The position numbers and the translations under genes are program-made. Positions 27,774-36,728 of a DNA stretch of 64,000 nt are shown one piece after another; position 1 is the stretch's first letter, and every line of letters begins with the position of its first letter. Source of the DNA: Streptomyces minutiscleroticus (GTDB lineage Bacteria; Actinomycetota; Actinomycetes; Streptomycetales; Streptomycetaceae); NCBI RefSeq assembly GCF_014650875.1, contig NZ_BMVU01000031.1, positions 1 to 64,000 on the forward strand, written 5' to 3'. A model generated the notes under the pieces. It had not been told where the DNA came from. It worked only from the letters and a program-made list of their open reading frames with translations, and searched no databases.

Positions 27774-29216
27774 GTGCGTTTCCTCAATGACATCCGCCCC
27801 CCGTACGACCTGACGTACGACGACGTCTTCATGGTCCCCAGCCGCTCCGCGGTCGGCTCCCGGCAGGGCGTGGACCTCACCTCCCCGGACGGTACGGGCA
27901 CCACCATCCCGCTGGTCGTCGCCAACATGACCGCCATCGCGGGCCGCCGCATGGCGGAGACCGTCGCCCGCCGGGGCGGGCTCGTCGTCATTCCCCAGGA
28001 CATCCCGATCGAGGTCGTCACCGACGTCATCGGCTGGGTCAAGGGGCGCCACCACGTGCTGGACACCCCGATCGTGCTGGCCCCGCACCAGACCGTCGCC
28101 GACGCGCTGGCGCTGCTGCCCAAGCGGGCGCACAACGCCGGTGTGGTCGTCGACGAGGACGACCGCCCCGTCGGCGTCGTCACCGACCGGGACCTGACCG
28201 GCGTCGACCGCTTCACGCAGCTGTCCGAGGTCATGTCCAGGGACCTGCTGCTGCTCGACGCGGACATCGAGCCCGGCGAGGCGTTCGACCGGCTCGACGC
28301 CGCCAACCGCCGTTACGCCCCGGCCGTCGACCGGGAGGGCCGTCTCGCGGGCATCCTCACCCGCAAGGGCGCCCTGCGCGCCACCCTCTACACCCCCGCC
28401 ACCGACGCGAACGGCAAGCTCCGCATCGCCGCCGCCGTCGGCATCAACGGCGACGTGGCGGGCAAGGCCAAGCAGCTCCTCGACGCCGGCGTGGACACGC
28501 TCGTCGTGGACACCGCGCACGGCCACCAGGAGTCGATGATCACCGCGATCAAGGCGGTCCGCGCGCTGGACCCGCAGGTCCCGATCGTGGCGGGCAACAT
28601 CGTCGCCGCCGAGGGCGTGCGCGACCTGATCGAGGCGGGCGCGGACATCATCAAGGTCGGCGTCGGACCCGGCGCCATGTGCACCACCCGCATGATGACG
28701 GGCGTGGGCCGGCCGCAGTTCTCGGCCGTGCTGGAGTGCGCCGCCGAGGCGAAGAAGTACGGCAAGCACGTGTGGGCCGACGGCGGTGTCCGCCACCCCC
28801 GCGACGTCGCGATGGCGCTGGCCGCGGGCGCGTCCAACGTCATGATCGGCTCCTGGTTCGCGGGTACGTACGAGTCGCCGGGCGACCTCCAGCAGGACGC
28901 GAGCGGGCGGCTCTACAAGGAGTCGTTCGGCATGGCCTCCGCGCGCGCCGTCCGCAACCGCACCAGCGAGGAGTCGGCGTACGACCGGGCCCGCAAGGCG
29001 CTCTTCGAGGAGGGCATCTCCACCTCGCGGATGTTCCTCGACCCGGAGCGCCCGGGCGTCGAGGACCTGATCGACTCGATCATCGCGGGCGTCCGCTCCT
29101 CCTGCACCTACGCGGGCGCGGCCTCCCTGGAGGAGTTCGCCGAGAAGGCGATCGTGGGCGTCCAGAGCGCGGCCGGCTACGCGGAGGGCAAGCCGCTGCA
29201 CGCCAGCTGGAGCTAG
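27774..29216 (+). CDS. guaB1: GuaB1-type IMPDH/GMP reductase with CBS domains
   Basis: 480 residues. The TIM barrel is split by a CBS-pair insert (~95-205). The catalytic loop is GPGAMCTTR with C303, then GVGRPQFSA. The sequence follows the GuaB1 paralogue rather than the true IMP dehydrogenase GuaB2, which has a different flap. Mycobacterial GuaB1 has been shown to act as a CBS-containing GMP reductase, so purine salvage (GMP to IMP) is the likely role. GTG at 27774 gives the usual MRFLNDI start; GTG at 27765 is the alternative. A GC hairpin (29223-29236 with 29297-29310) follows. Confidence 0.9.
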   Translation: MRFLNDIRPPYDLTYDDVFMVPSRSAVGSRQGVDLTSPDGTGTTIPLVVANMTAIAGRRMAETVARRGGLVVIPQDIPIEVVTDVIGWVKGRHHVLDTPIVLAPHQTVADALALLPKRAHNAGVVVDEDDRPVGVVTDRDLTGVDRFTQLSEVMSRDLLLLDADIEPGEAFDRLDAANRRYAPAVDREGRLAGILTRKGALRATLYTPATDANGKLRIAAAVGINGDVAGKAKQLLDAGVDTLVVDTAHGHQESMITAIKAVRALDPQVPIVAGNIVAAEGVRDLIEAGADIIKVGVGPGAMCTTRMMTGVGRPQFSAVLECAAEAKKYGKHVWADGGVRHPRDVAMALAAGASNVMIGSWFAGTYESPGDLQQDASGRLYKESFGMASARAVRNRTSEESAYDRARKALFEEGISTSRMFLDPERPGVEDLIDSIIAGVRSSCTYAGAASLEEFAEKAIVGVQSAAGYAEGKPLHASWS

Positions 29217-29667
29217 CCCGCACCGCACGGCGGCCGGTCGCGGCGTCGCGGCCGTCGCAGTGGCGGCCGGTCGCGCGTCCACCGCGACGGCGACCGCGGC
29301 CGCCGTGCGGCGGGACGGCGGGCGCGGAGCCGGCGGGATGCGGCCGTGGGCCGGTCCCGCCGTCCGACGGGCAGCGACAAGGAGCCGGTGCGTGCCCGAC
29401 CGCGGCGCACCCCGGGAGTCCCGCACCCCCGTCCGCTCCGCCGTCGCCGTGGGCGCGCGGCCCTGGTGGGGGTGCGGCGGAGCGCGCCTTCCGGGTGCCG
29501 CTGTCGCCCGCGGCCGGCTTCGGCCCCTGAGCCCGGACGACGTGCGGCCTCCCGGCGGTGACCCGGGTGGTCCTCGGTGTCCGGACGGCCACCGGGCCCG
29601 TGTTCTACTTCAGCTGCGGCCACCGCCGCTCCCGGCCGGCCGGTCGCCGCCGGCGCCGCCCCCACCG
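29217..29667. other. Gene-free region after guaB1
   Basis: The 451 bases begin with a 14-bp inverted repeat (29223-29236 with 29297-29310, ~60-base loop) that probably ends the guaB1 transcript. The rest contains open frames with Arg/Pro-rich peptides only, which I read as non-coding. Confidence 0.5.
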
Positions 29668-30150
29668 ATGTCATCGCAGAGAAGTGAACCACCCGCCTTG
29701 CTGAACGATCTCGACGAACGCATCGTGCACGCCCTCGCCGAGGACGCCCGCCGCTCCTACGCCGACATCGGCCACCTCGTCGGCCTGTCCGCGCCCGCCG
29801 TGAAACGGCGCGTGGACCGGCTGCGCGCCACCGGGGCCATCACGGGGTTCACCGTACGGGTCGACCCGGCGGCGCTCGGCTGGCACACCGAGGGGTTCGT
29901 CGAGATCTACTGCCGCGGCAACACCTCGCCCGAGACCATCCAGCGCGGTCTGGAGCGCTACCAGGAGGTCGTCGCCGCCTCCACCGTCACCGGCGACGCC
30001 GACGCCGTCGTCCAGGTCCTCGCCTCCGACATGCGGCACTTCGAGCGGGTCCTGGAGCAGATCGCGGGGGAGCCGTTCGTGGAGCGCACCAAGTCGGTGC
30101 TGGTGCTCTCGCCGCTGCTGCGGAGGTTTTCGTCGGGGTCCCCCGCGTAA
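29668..30150 (+). CDS. Lrp/AsnC-family transcriptional regulator
   Basis: 160 residues. Winged helix-turn-helix near the N-terminus (SYADIGHLVGLSAPAVKRRV) and an AsnC/RAM effector domain (~75-150; TVTGDADAVVQVLA). Family members bind amino acids and form octamers. The start is uncertain: ATG at 29668 has no clear SD; a TTG at 29698 would give the common MLNDLDERI beginning. It is 228 bases upstream of the MFS gene and in the same direction as the amidase/amine-oxidase pair, so it is a candidate regulator of that amino-acid pathway. Confidence 0.88.
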   Translation: MSSQRSEPPALLNDLDERIVHALAEDARRSYADIGHLVGLSAPAVKRRVDRLRATGAITGFTVRVDPAALGWHTEGFVEIYCRGNTSPETIQRGLERYQEVVAASTVTGDADAVVQVLASDMRHFERVLEQIAGEPFVERTKSVLVLSPLLRRFSSGSPA

Positions 30151-30378
30151 TCCGCCGGGGTCCCCGCGCAAGGGGAACCGCCCGGCCGTGCGACGGCGCG
30201 CCCGGGGAGGGGGAAGGGGAGGGGGAGCCGCCGGAGGCTCTGTCCGCTGGGCGCGACGGGCGGAACCGTCTACCATCAGCGGCATGAACCGGCGACATTG
30301 ATCCAGCAGCCGCGCCTCCCGAGGGCCGCCTCGGACGCCGTACCCCCGGCGTCCGAACCGTCCCCGCGGGAAGGCCTC

Positions 30379-31611
30379 ATGACCTGCTCATCCACGCGCG
30401 CCGCGCGTGTGCCCGCCGCCGGCGTCCGGCGGCTGACGGCCACGCTGTACGGCTACACGTTCCTGAACGACCTCGTCCTGCTCTACCCGGTGTACGCGCT
30501 GCTGTTCGCCGACACCGGTCTCTCCCTCCACCAGATCTCCTCGCTCTTCGCCCTGTGGTCGCTGACCGGCGTCCTCGTCGAGATCCCGTCCGGCGCCTGG
30601 GCCGACGCCGTCTCCCGCCGCCTGCTGCTGTGGCTCGGGCCGCTGCTGGGCGCGGCCGGCTTCGCCCTGTGGACGCTGCTCCCCTCCTACGGGGCGTTCG
30701 CCGCCGGCTTCGTGCTCTGGGGCGTCCACGGGGCCCTCGGCTCCGGCGCGCTGGAGGCGCTGGTGCACGACGAGCTCGACCGGCTCGGCGCCGCCGGCCG
30801 CTACGCGCGCGTCATGGGCCGCGCCCGGGCCGCCGGACTGGCGGGCGTCATGGCGGCCATGGGGCTGGCCGGCCCGGCGCTCGCCCTCGGCGGCTACGGA
30901 GCCGTCGGACTGGCCAGCGTCCTGACCTGCCTGCTGACCGCGGCGGTGGCCGCCCGCTTCCCCGAACACCGCACCAGGGATGAGGAGGGAGGAGGGGAAG
31001 GGAACGGAGGCGCCGGCTGGGGCGTCGCCCTGCGGTCCGGTCTCGCCGAGGCCCGCGCCGACCGGTCCGTGCGCGGCGCGCTGCTGCTCGTCCCGGCCGT
31101 CACCGCCGTGTGGGGCGCGCTGGACGAGTACACGCCGCTGCTGGCGCGCGACACCGGCGTCGCCGACGGCACCGTTCCCTGGCTGCTGCTGCTCGTCTCG
31201 GCGGGGACCACGGCCGGCGGTCTGCTCTCCGGCGCGGGGGAGCGGCTCGGCGGCGCCGGGCTCGCCGGGCTGCTCGCGGGATCCGCCCTGGCCCTGGCGG
31301 CGGGCGCGGCCGCGGGGACACCGGCCGCCGTCGCGCTGGTGGCCCTCGCCTTCGGCGGCTTCCAGCTGGCGAGCGTGCTGGCCGACGCGCGGCTGCAGCG
31401 CCGCATCGAGGGCACGGGCCGCGCCACGCTCACCTCGGTGGCCGGCGTGGGCACCGACCTGGCCACCGTCGCCGTGTACGGGGCGTACGCGGTGACCGCG
31501 TCGGCCGTGCCGCACGGCACCGCCTTCGCGTTGTTCGCGGTGCCGTACCTGGTGACGGCGCTGCTGCTGGTGGCCGGACGGCCGGCGGGAAGGGGGCGCC
31601 GCGGCGCCTGA
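30379..31611 (+). CDS. MFS transporter
   Basis: 410 residues, about 10-12 hydrophobic segments. The loop between helices 2 and 3 has EIPSGAWADAVSRR, the MFS G-x-x-x-D-x-x-x-R-R signature. ATG at 30379 with GGGAAGG upstream; a longer frame begins at 30298 without support. Substrate unknown. Its place between an Lrp regulator and the davA-davB-like pair suggests amino-acid or amine transport or efflux, but the hairpin at 31645 separates it from those genes. Confidence 0.85.
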   Translation: MTCSSTRAARVPAAGVRRLTATLYGYTFLNDLVLLYPVYALLFADTGLSLHQISSLFALWSLTGVLVEIPSGAWADAVSRRLLLWLGPLLGAAGFALWTLLPSYGAFAAGFVLWGVHGALGSGALEALVHDELDRLGAAGRYARVMGRARAAGLAGVMAAMGLAGPALALGGYGAVGLASVLTCLLTAAVAARFPEHRTRDEEGGGEGNGGAGWGVALRSGLAEARADRSVRGALLLVPAVTAVWGALDEYTPLLARDTGVADGTVPWLLLLVSAGTTAGGLLSGAGERLGGAGLAGLLAGSALALAAGAAAGTPAAVALVALAFGGFQLASVLADARLQRRIEGTGRATLTSVAGVGTDLATVAVYGAYAVTASAVPHGTAFALFAVPYLVTALLLVAGRPAGRGRRGA

Positions 31612-31644
31612 GAGGGCACCTCTCCGCGGTCGGCGGGGCGGGGT

Positions 31645-31697
31645 GCCTGCCGGACGGCCCCGCCCCGCCGACCGGCGGGCGGGGCCGTCCGGCAGGC
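31645..31697 (+). terminator. Strong hairpin after the MFS gene
   Basis: A 20-bp perfect stem (31645-31664 with 31678-31697) starts 33 bases after the MFS stop. It isolates the MFS transcript from the amidase gene. Confidence 0.75.
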
Positions 31698-31728
31698 GAC
31701 GCGACCAGCGGGCGGCGTGCCCGGAGGA

Positions 31729-31798
31729 CGCGCAACGGATCGCCGTACGACCCCCCGCACACGCAACGAATCGCCTGCTCACACGCAACGGCTGCGCC
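31729..31798. repeat. Three CGCAACG direct repeats upstream of the amidase gene
   Basis: CGCAACG occurs at 31731-31737, 31762-31768 and 31784-31790. The first two extend to CGCAACGRATCGCC; the second and third share the preceding CACA. Spacing between starts is 31 and 22 bases (about three and two helical turns). The array lies 118-185 bases before the davA-like ATG, between the MFS terminator and the gene. It may be an operator for an upstream regulator. Confidence 0.5.
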
Positions 31799-31915
31799 TT
31801 GTCCGGCCGCGACCGACGGCCGTACCGTCTACAGCGGCCGCTCGGCCGCCGCGTCCCGTCCTCTCGGCCGCGGCCTCCCCCTTCGCCTTTTCTCCGTCAC
31901 CGTCGAGGACCCCGC

Positions 31916-32704
31916 ATGCGCATCGCCCTGCTCCAGAGCTCCGGCCGGCCCGGATCCGTCGCCGGGAACCTCGAGGTGCTCGACGAGGCCGCGGCCCGCG
32001 CCGCCGCCGCGGGCGCCGGGCTGCTGGTGACGCCGGAGATGTTCCTGACCGGGTACGCGATCGGCGCGGACGTGCACCGGCTCGCCGAACCCGCCGACGG
32101 GGACGCCGCCGACGCCGTCGCCGAGATCGCCGCGCGGCACGGCGTCGCGGTCGCCCACGGCTACCCGGAGCGCACGCAGGACGGGGTGTTCAACGCGGCC
32201 CAGCTGATCTCCGCCGACGGAGCCCGGCTCGCCGACTACCGCAAGACGCACCTGTACGGCGCCTTCGAGGCGCGGTGGTTCACCCCGGGCGACCGGAGCG
32301 TCGTCCAGGCCGACCTCGGCGGCCTGCGCGTCGGGCTGATGATCTGCTACGACGTGGAGTTCCCGGAGAACGTCCGCGCCCACGCGCTCGCCGGCACGGA
32401 CCTGCTGCTGGTGCCGACCGCGCAGATGCACCCGTTCCAGTTCGTCGCGGAGTCCGTCGTCCCGGTGCGCGCCTTCGAGAACCAGATGTACGTCGCGTAC
32501 GCCAACCGCACCGGCGCGGAGGGGGAGTTCGACTTCGTCGGGCTCTCCACCGTGGCCGGTCCCGACGGCACCGCACGCGCCCGGGCGGGGCGCGGCGAGG
32601 AACTGCTCCTCGCCGACGTCGACCCCGCCCTGCTGGCCGCCTCGCGCGAGGCCAACCCCTATCTGCGCGACCGCCGCCCCGGCCTGTACGGCTCCCTGGC
32701 CTGA
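31916..32704 (+). CDS. davA: Nitrilase-family amidase, DavA-like (5-aminovaleramide hydrolase)
   Basis: 262 residues of the carbon-nitrogen hydrolase family. Catalytic triad E41 (VTPEMFLTGY), K110 (YRKTHLYG) and C144 (MICYDVEFPEN). The whole sequence, including GYPERTQDG, RAFENQMYVAYAN and the C-terminal RDRRPGLY, closely follows Pseudomonas DavA as I remember it. DavA hydrolyses 5-aminovaleramide to 5-aminovalerate. The next gene, 56 bases on, is the matching DavB-type flavoenzyme, which strongly supports the call. No good SD precedes the ATG (CGAGGACCCCGC). Substrate specificity is inferred; beta-ureidopropionase-like activity cannot be excluded. Confidence 0.82.
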   Translation: MRIALLQSSGRPGSVAGNLEVLDEAAARAAAAGAGLLVTPEMFLTGYAIGADVHRLAEPADGDAADAVAEIAARHGVAVAHGYPERTQDGVFNAAQLISADGARLADYRKTHLYGAFEARWFTPGDRSVVQADLGGLRVGLMICYDVEFPENVRAHALAGTDLLLVPTAQMHPFQFVAESVVPVRAFENQMYVAYANRTGAEGEFDFVGLSTVAGPDGTARARAGRGEELLLADVDPALLAASREANPYLRDRRPGLYGSLA

Positions 32705-32760
32705 GCCCGGCCCGCACCCGCACCTCCCTCTCGCCCCTCCGTGCAAGGAGTCCGCACCCC

Positions 32761-34458
32761 ATGACGTCCACGGTGCCCAACGCCGTCGAGCACACCGACG
32801 GGCAGCAGCCGCCGATCACCATGTTCGGCCCGGACTTCCCCTACGCGTACGACGACTACCTCGCGCACCCGGCCGGCCTCGGCCAGGTCCCCGCCACCGA
32901 GCACGGCGGCGAGGTCGCCGTGATCGGCGGCGGCCTGTCCGGGATCGTGACCGCGTACGAGCTGATGAAGATGGGCCTGAAGCCCGTCGTGTACGAGGCC
33001 GACCGGATCGGCGGCCGGCTGCGCACGGTCGGCTTCGACGGCTGCGACCCCTCGCTCACCGCCGAGATGGGTGCCATGCGCTTCCCGCCGTCCTCCACGG
33101 CGCTCCAGCACTACATCGACCTGGTGGGCCTGGAGACCCGGCCGTTCCCCAACCCGCTCTCGCCCGCCACGCCCTCGACCGTCGTCGACCTCAAGGGCGA
33201 GACGCACTACGCGCGCACGCTCGACGACCTGCCGCAGGTCTACCGCGACGTGGCCGACGCCTGGGCCGCCTGCCTGGAGGAGGGCGCCGACTTCTCCGCC
33301 ATGAACCGCGCGCTGCGGACGCGCGACGTGCCGCGCATCCGGGAGATCTGGTCCCGGCTCGTGGAGAGGCTGGACAACCAGACCTTCTACGGCTTCCTCT
33401 GCGACTCGCCGGCCTTCCGGTCCTTCCGGCACCGGGAGATCTTCGGGCAGGTCGGCTTCGGCACCGGCGGCTGGGACACCGACTTCCCCAACTCCATCCT
33501 GGAGATCCTGCGCGTCGTCTACACCGAGGCCGACGACCACCACCGCGGCATCGTCGGCGGCTCGCAGCAGCTGCCGCTGCGGCTCTGGGAGCGCGAGCCG
33601 GAGAAGACCGTGCACTGGCCGTACGGGACGTCGCTCGCCTCGCTGCACGAGGGCGGCGCCCCCCGGCCCGCCGTGACCCGGCTGCACCGCACCGCGGGCG
33701 ACCGGATCACCGTGACCGACGCGGCCGGCGACATCCGCACGTACCGGGCGGTGGTCTTCACCGCCCAGTCCTGGATGCTCCTGTCGAAGATCGATTGCGA
33801 CGACTCGCTCTTCCCGATCGACCACTGGACGGCGATCGAGCGCACCCACTACATGGAGTCCAGCAAGCTGTTCGTGCCGGTCGACCGGCCGTTCTGGCGG
33901 GACCGGGACGAGGAGACGGGCCGGGACGTCATGTCGATGACGCTGACGGACCGCATGACGCGCGGCACGTACCTGCTGGACGACGGCCCGGACCGGCCCG
34001 CCGTCATCTGCCTCTCCTACACCTGGTGCGACGACAGCCTGAAGTGGCTGCCGCTCAGCGCGCACGAGCGCATGGAGGTCATGCTCAAGTCGCTGTCGGA
34101 GATCTATCCCAAGGTCGACATCAGGAAGCACATCATCGGCAACCCGGTGACCGTCTCCTGGGAGAACGAGCCCTACTTCATGGGCGCGTTCAAGGCCAAC
34201 CTGCCCGGCCACTACCGCTACCAGCGGCGCCTGTTCACGCACTTCGTGCAGGACCGGCTGCCCGCCGACCAGCGCGGCGTCTTCCTCGCGGGCGACGACA
34301 TCTCCTGGACGGCCGGCTGGGCCGAGGGCGCCGTGCAGACCGCACTCAACGCCGTGTGGGGCGTGATGCGCCACTTCGGCGGGGCGACCGACCCGTCCAA
34401 CCCCGGCCCCGGCGACGTCTACGACGAGATCGCGCCGGTGGAACTGCCGGAGGACTGA
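32761..34458 (+). CDS. davB: Flavin amine oxidase family, DavB-like L-lysine 2-monooxygenase
   Basis: 565 residues. The FAD-binding Rossmann motif is VIGGGLSG at 54-61, with E79 of the ribose-binding strand. Long stretches match Pseudomonas DavB as I recall it: FGPDFPYAYDD, GFGTGGWDTDFPNS, MTLTDRMTRGTYL, GHYRYQRR and FLAGDDISWT. DavB converts lysine, O2 to 5-aminovaleramide, CO2 and water. Tryptophan 2-monooxygenase and other L-amino-acid oxidases are relatives, so the substrate is not certain. AAGGAG lies ten bases before the ATG. With davA it would form the delta-aminovalerate route; davT/davD-type genes are not present here. The gene is intact. Confidence 0.85.
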   Translation: MTSTVPNAVEHTDGQQPPITMFGPDFPYAYDDYLAHPAGLGQVPATEHGGEVAVIGGGLSGIVTAYELMKMGLKPVVYEADRIGGRLRTVGFDGCDPSLTAEMGAMRFPPSSTALQHYIDLVGLETRPFPNPLSPATPSTVVDLKGETHYARTLDDLPQVYRDVADAWAACLEEGADFSAMNRALRTRDVPRIREIWSRLVERLDNQTFYGFLCDSPAFRSFRHREIFGQVGFGTGGWDTDFPNSILEILRVVYTEADDHHRGIVGGSQQLPLRLWEREPEKTVHWPYGTSLASLHEGGAPRPAVTRLHRTAGDRITVTDAAGDIRTYRAVVFTAQSWMLLSKIDCDDSLFPIDHWTAIERTHYMESSKLFVPVDRPFWRDRDEETGRDVMSMTLTDRMTRGTYLLDDGPDRPAVICLSYTWCDDSLKWLPLSAHERMEVMLKSLSEIYPKVDIRKHIIGNPVTVSWENEPYFMGAFKANLPGHYRYQRRLFTHFVQDRLPADQRGVFLAGDDISWTAGWAEGAVQTALNAVWGVMRHFGGATDPSNPGPGDVYDEIAPVELPED

Positions 34459-34575
34459 GCCCGGCCGGGGCGACGGGGACCGGACCGGCCGGGGCGACCG
34501 GTGCCGGGCGGCCGGGTGCGGGTGCGGACCCGGCGCGGTGGTGCGGTGGTGCGGTGGCGCGGCGGCGCCGCCGGG

Positions 34576-35289
34576 TCAGTCCGGCAGCGGGGTGAGCAGC
34601 AGGCGTCCCGCGCAGCCGGCCGCCGCGTCCATGCGGTCGGCGAACTCGCCGGCCAGTCCGGGCAGGTCGCGCAGCGCCCACAGCGCGCGGGCCGCGCACC
34701 AGGCGGCGTCGCGGGCCCGCTCCAGGCTCCACGAGCCGGCGAGGTGGATGAGCGGATCGGCGACCTGGAGGAGGTCGGGGCCCGGCATCAGCTCCTCGCG
34801 GACGCGCTCCTCCAGCGCGGTGAGGATCTCGCCCACGCGGTCGAACTCGTCCTCCAGGGACGCCGGTTCGCAGCCGAGCGTACGACAGGCGTCCACGACC
34901 GCGAGCGCCAGATCGTGCCCGATGTGCGCGTTGATGCCCGCGAGCGCGAACTGCAGCGGACGTACGCCGGGGTGCCGGCGGAACTGGAACAGCGGCCGCC
35001 AGCTCGCGGGCGGGCGGCCCCCGGCGGCCACCGCGTCGGCGGCCGCCAGGTAGCGCCCGGCGAAGCGGACGTCGAGCGTGATCGCCGCGTGGGCGTCGGG
35101 GAAGCGGCCCGTGTCGACCTGTCGGTCGACCTCCTCGGTGACGGTCAGATACACGCGGTTGAAGACCGCGACGCCGTCCCGCTCGGGCCAGCCGGCGCCC
35201 AGCGCGCGCATCCGCGCCAGCACCGCGTCGATCCCGCGGACGGGAGCTGTGACATCCGCGACGTCCCCGGAACCTTCCCACCGCACCAT
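34576..35289 (-). CDS. DUF5995 family protein
   Basis: 237 residues, leftward, convergent with davB. The core RPPASWRPLFQFRRHPGVRP and FALAGINAHIGHDLALAV is what I know as the DUF5995 signature. It is probably an all-helical soluble protein; no signal peptide or transmembrane helix is visible. The conserved N-A-H-I-G-H-D could bind metal or be a catalytic centre. The function of the family is unknown. ATG at 35289. It shares a 98-base upstream gap with the divergent GH6 gene. Confidence 0.8.
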   Translation of the reverse strand: MVRWEGSGDVADVTAPVRGIDAVLARMRALGAGWPERDGVAVFNRVYLTVTEEVDRQVDTGRFPDAHAAITLDVRFAGRYLAAADAVAAGGRPPASWRPLFQFRRHPGVRPLQFALAGINAHIGHDLALAVVDACRTLGCEPASLEDEFDRVGEILTALEERVREELMPGPDLLQVADPLIHLAGSWSLERARDAAWCAARALWALRDLPGLAGEFADRMDAAAGCAGRLLLTPLPD

Positions 35290-35387
35290 GGGGGCAGCGT
35301 CCCAGTCCTACGCTGACCCGCGTGCCGCCGGGCCGGAGGCTTCCCCAGAACGGGGGACCCCGCCCGCCGGAGGAGGGGGAGCGACAG

Positions 35388-36686
35388 GTGTCAGGCGAAC
35401 GGGCCCGGGGATCGGCGCCGCGCCGAGAGGACGGCCGGAACGCCGCACGCCGTGCGGAGAGCGGCGGTGCCGCCCGGCCCGCGGATGGCGTCGGGCGTGC
35501 GGGCGGTACGGGCGGTGTCCGGCGCGGCCGCCGCGGACGTGGCGACCGGCGCGGGCTCATGGTCGCCGTCGCCTCCGCCGTGGTCGTGGCCGGTACCGCG
35601 GCGGGGACACTGTCCGCCGTCGACCGCCCGCACGGCGACGAGGCCCGGCCCGAGGTGACGCGTTCGCCCCTGCTGGAGCCGGCGCCGGCGCCGTCCGCGC
35701 CGAAGACGCGGCCCGCCACGGCGTCCGCCGCGCCCTCGCCGTCCGGGACGAAGGCGGCGCCGACGCCCTCCCCGGCCGGGACGAAGGCCACCGGGAGCCC
35801 CGGCGCCGCGCCCGCGCCCGCGTCCGGCGCGCTGTACCGCCACGCCGACTCGCAGGTCCTGGACTGGGTGCGGGCCCACCCGGGCGACCCCCGGCGCAGA
35901 GTCGTCGAGTCCCGGATCGCCGCCCACCCGGCGGCGGTCTGGTTCACCGACCCCTCGCCCTCGGCCGTCGCCTCGCAGGTCCGCGCGGTCACTTCGGCCG
36001 CGGCCGCGCAGGGCCGGGTGCCGACCGTCGTGGCGTACGCCGTCCCGGGGCGGGACTGCGGCGGGGCCTCCGAGGGCGGTGCCGCCGACCTCGGCGCGTA
36101 CGACGCGTGGATCGACGCGTTCGCCGGCGGCCTGGGCTCCGGCGAGGTGATCGTGATCCTGGAGCCCGACGCGATCGCCCAGTCCGACTGCCTCCCGGAC
36201 GGCGAGCGCGCCGACCGCTTCGCCTCCCTGGCCCGCGCCGGGCGCGTCCTGAAGGAGGCCGATCCCAGGGCCCGCGTCTACCACGACGCCGGCCACTCCG
36301 CCTGGAACTCCCCCGAGCAGCAGGCACGGCTGCTCCGGCAGGCGGGCGCCGCCTCGCCCGCGTCCTCCGACGGGATCTTCAGCAACGTCTCCAACTTCCA
36401 CCGCACGGAGGCCGAGATCGCCTACGACCGGCGGGTGCTGGACGCGCTCGGCGGACCCGCGGGTCTGGGCGCGGTGATCGACACCAGCCGGAACGGCAGC
36501 GGGGCGCCCGCCGACGGCGCGTGGTGCGACCCTGCGGGCCGGAGCCTGGGGCGGGCGCCGACCCTGCGGACCGGCGAGGCCCGGATCGACGCCTACCTGT
36601 GGGTCAAGCTGCCGGGGGAGTCGGACGGCTGCCGGGGCGAGCCCGGCACCTTCAGCGCCGACTACGCCTACGACCTGGCGCGCTGA
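35388..36686 (+). CDS. Membrane-anchored glycoside hydrolase family 6 protein (cellulase)
   Basis: 432 residues. An Arg/Gly-rich cytoplasmic N-terminus (~1-56) leads to one transmembrane helix (~57-78), then a Pro/Ala/Ser/Thr linker (~85-147) and a GH6 domain (~148-432). Both GH6 signatures are intact: VAYAVPGRDC with D223, and ILEPDAIA with D261. Hydrolysis of beta-1,4-glucan by inversion is expected. The helix is not followed by a clear cleavage site, so the enzyme is probably displayed on the membrane. There is no carbohydrate-binding module. GTG at 35388 has AGGAGGGGGAG upstream. Confidence 0.88.
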   Translation: MSGERARGSAPRREDGRNAARRAESGGAARPADGVGRAGGTGGVRRGRRGRGDRRGLMVAVASAVVVAGTAAGTLSAVDRPHGDEARPEVTRSPLLEPAPAPSAPKTRPATASAAPSPSGTKAAPTPSPAGTKATGSPGAAPAPASGALYRHADSQVLDWVRAHPGDPRRRVVESRIAAHPAAVWFTDPSPSAVASQVRAVTSAAAAQGRVPTVVAYAVPGRDCGGASEGGAADLGAYDAWIDAFAGGLGSGEVIVILEPDAIAQSDCLPDGERADRFASLARAGRVLKEADPRARVYHDAGHSAWNSPEQQARLLRQAGAASPASSDGIFSNVSNFHRTEAEIAYDRRVLDALGGPAGLGAVIDTSRNGSGAPADGAWCDPAGRSLGRAPTLRTGEARIDAYLWVKLPGESDGCRGEPGTFSADYAYDLAR

Positions 36687-36728
36687 CCCGGTCCTGCGCG
36701 CCTGCGGGCTTCCCGGCTCCCGGGGTTC

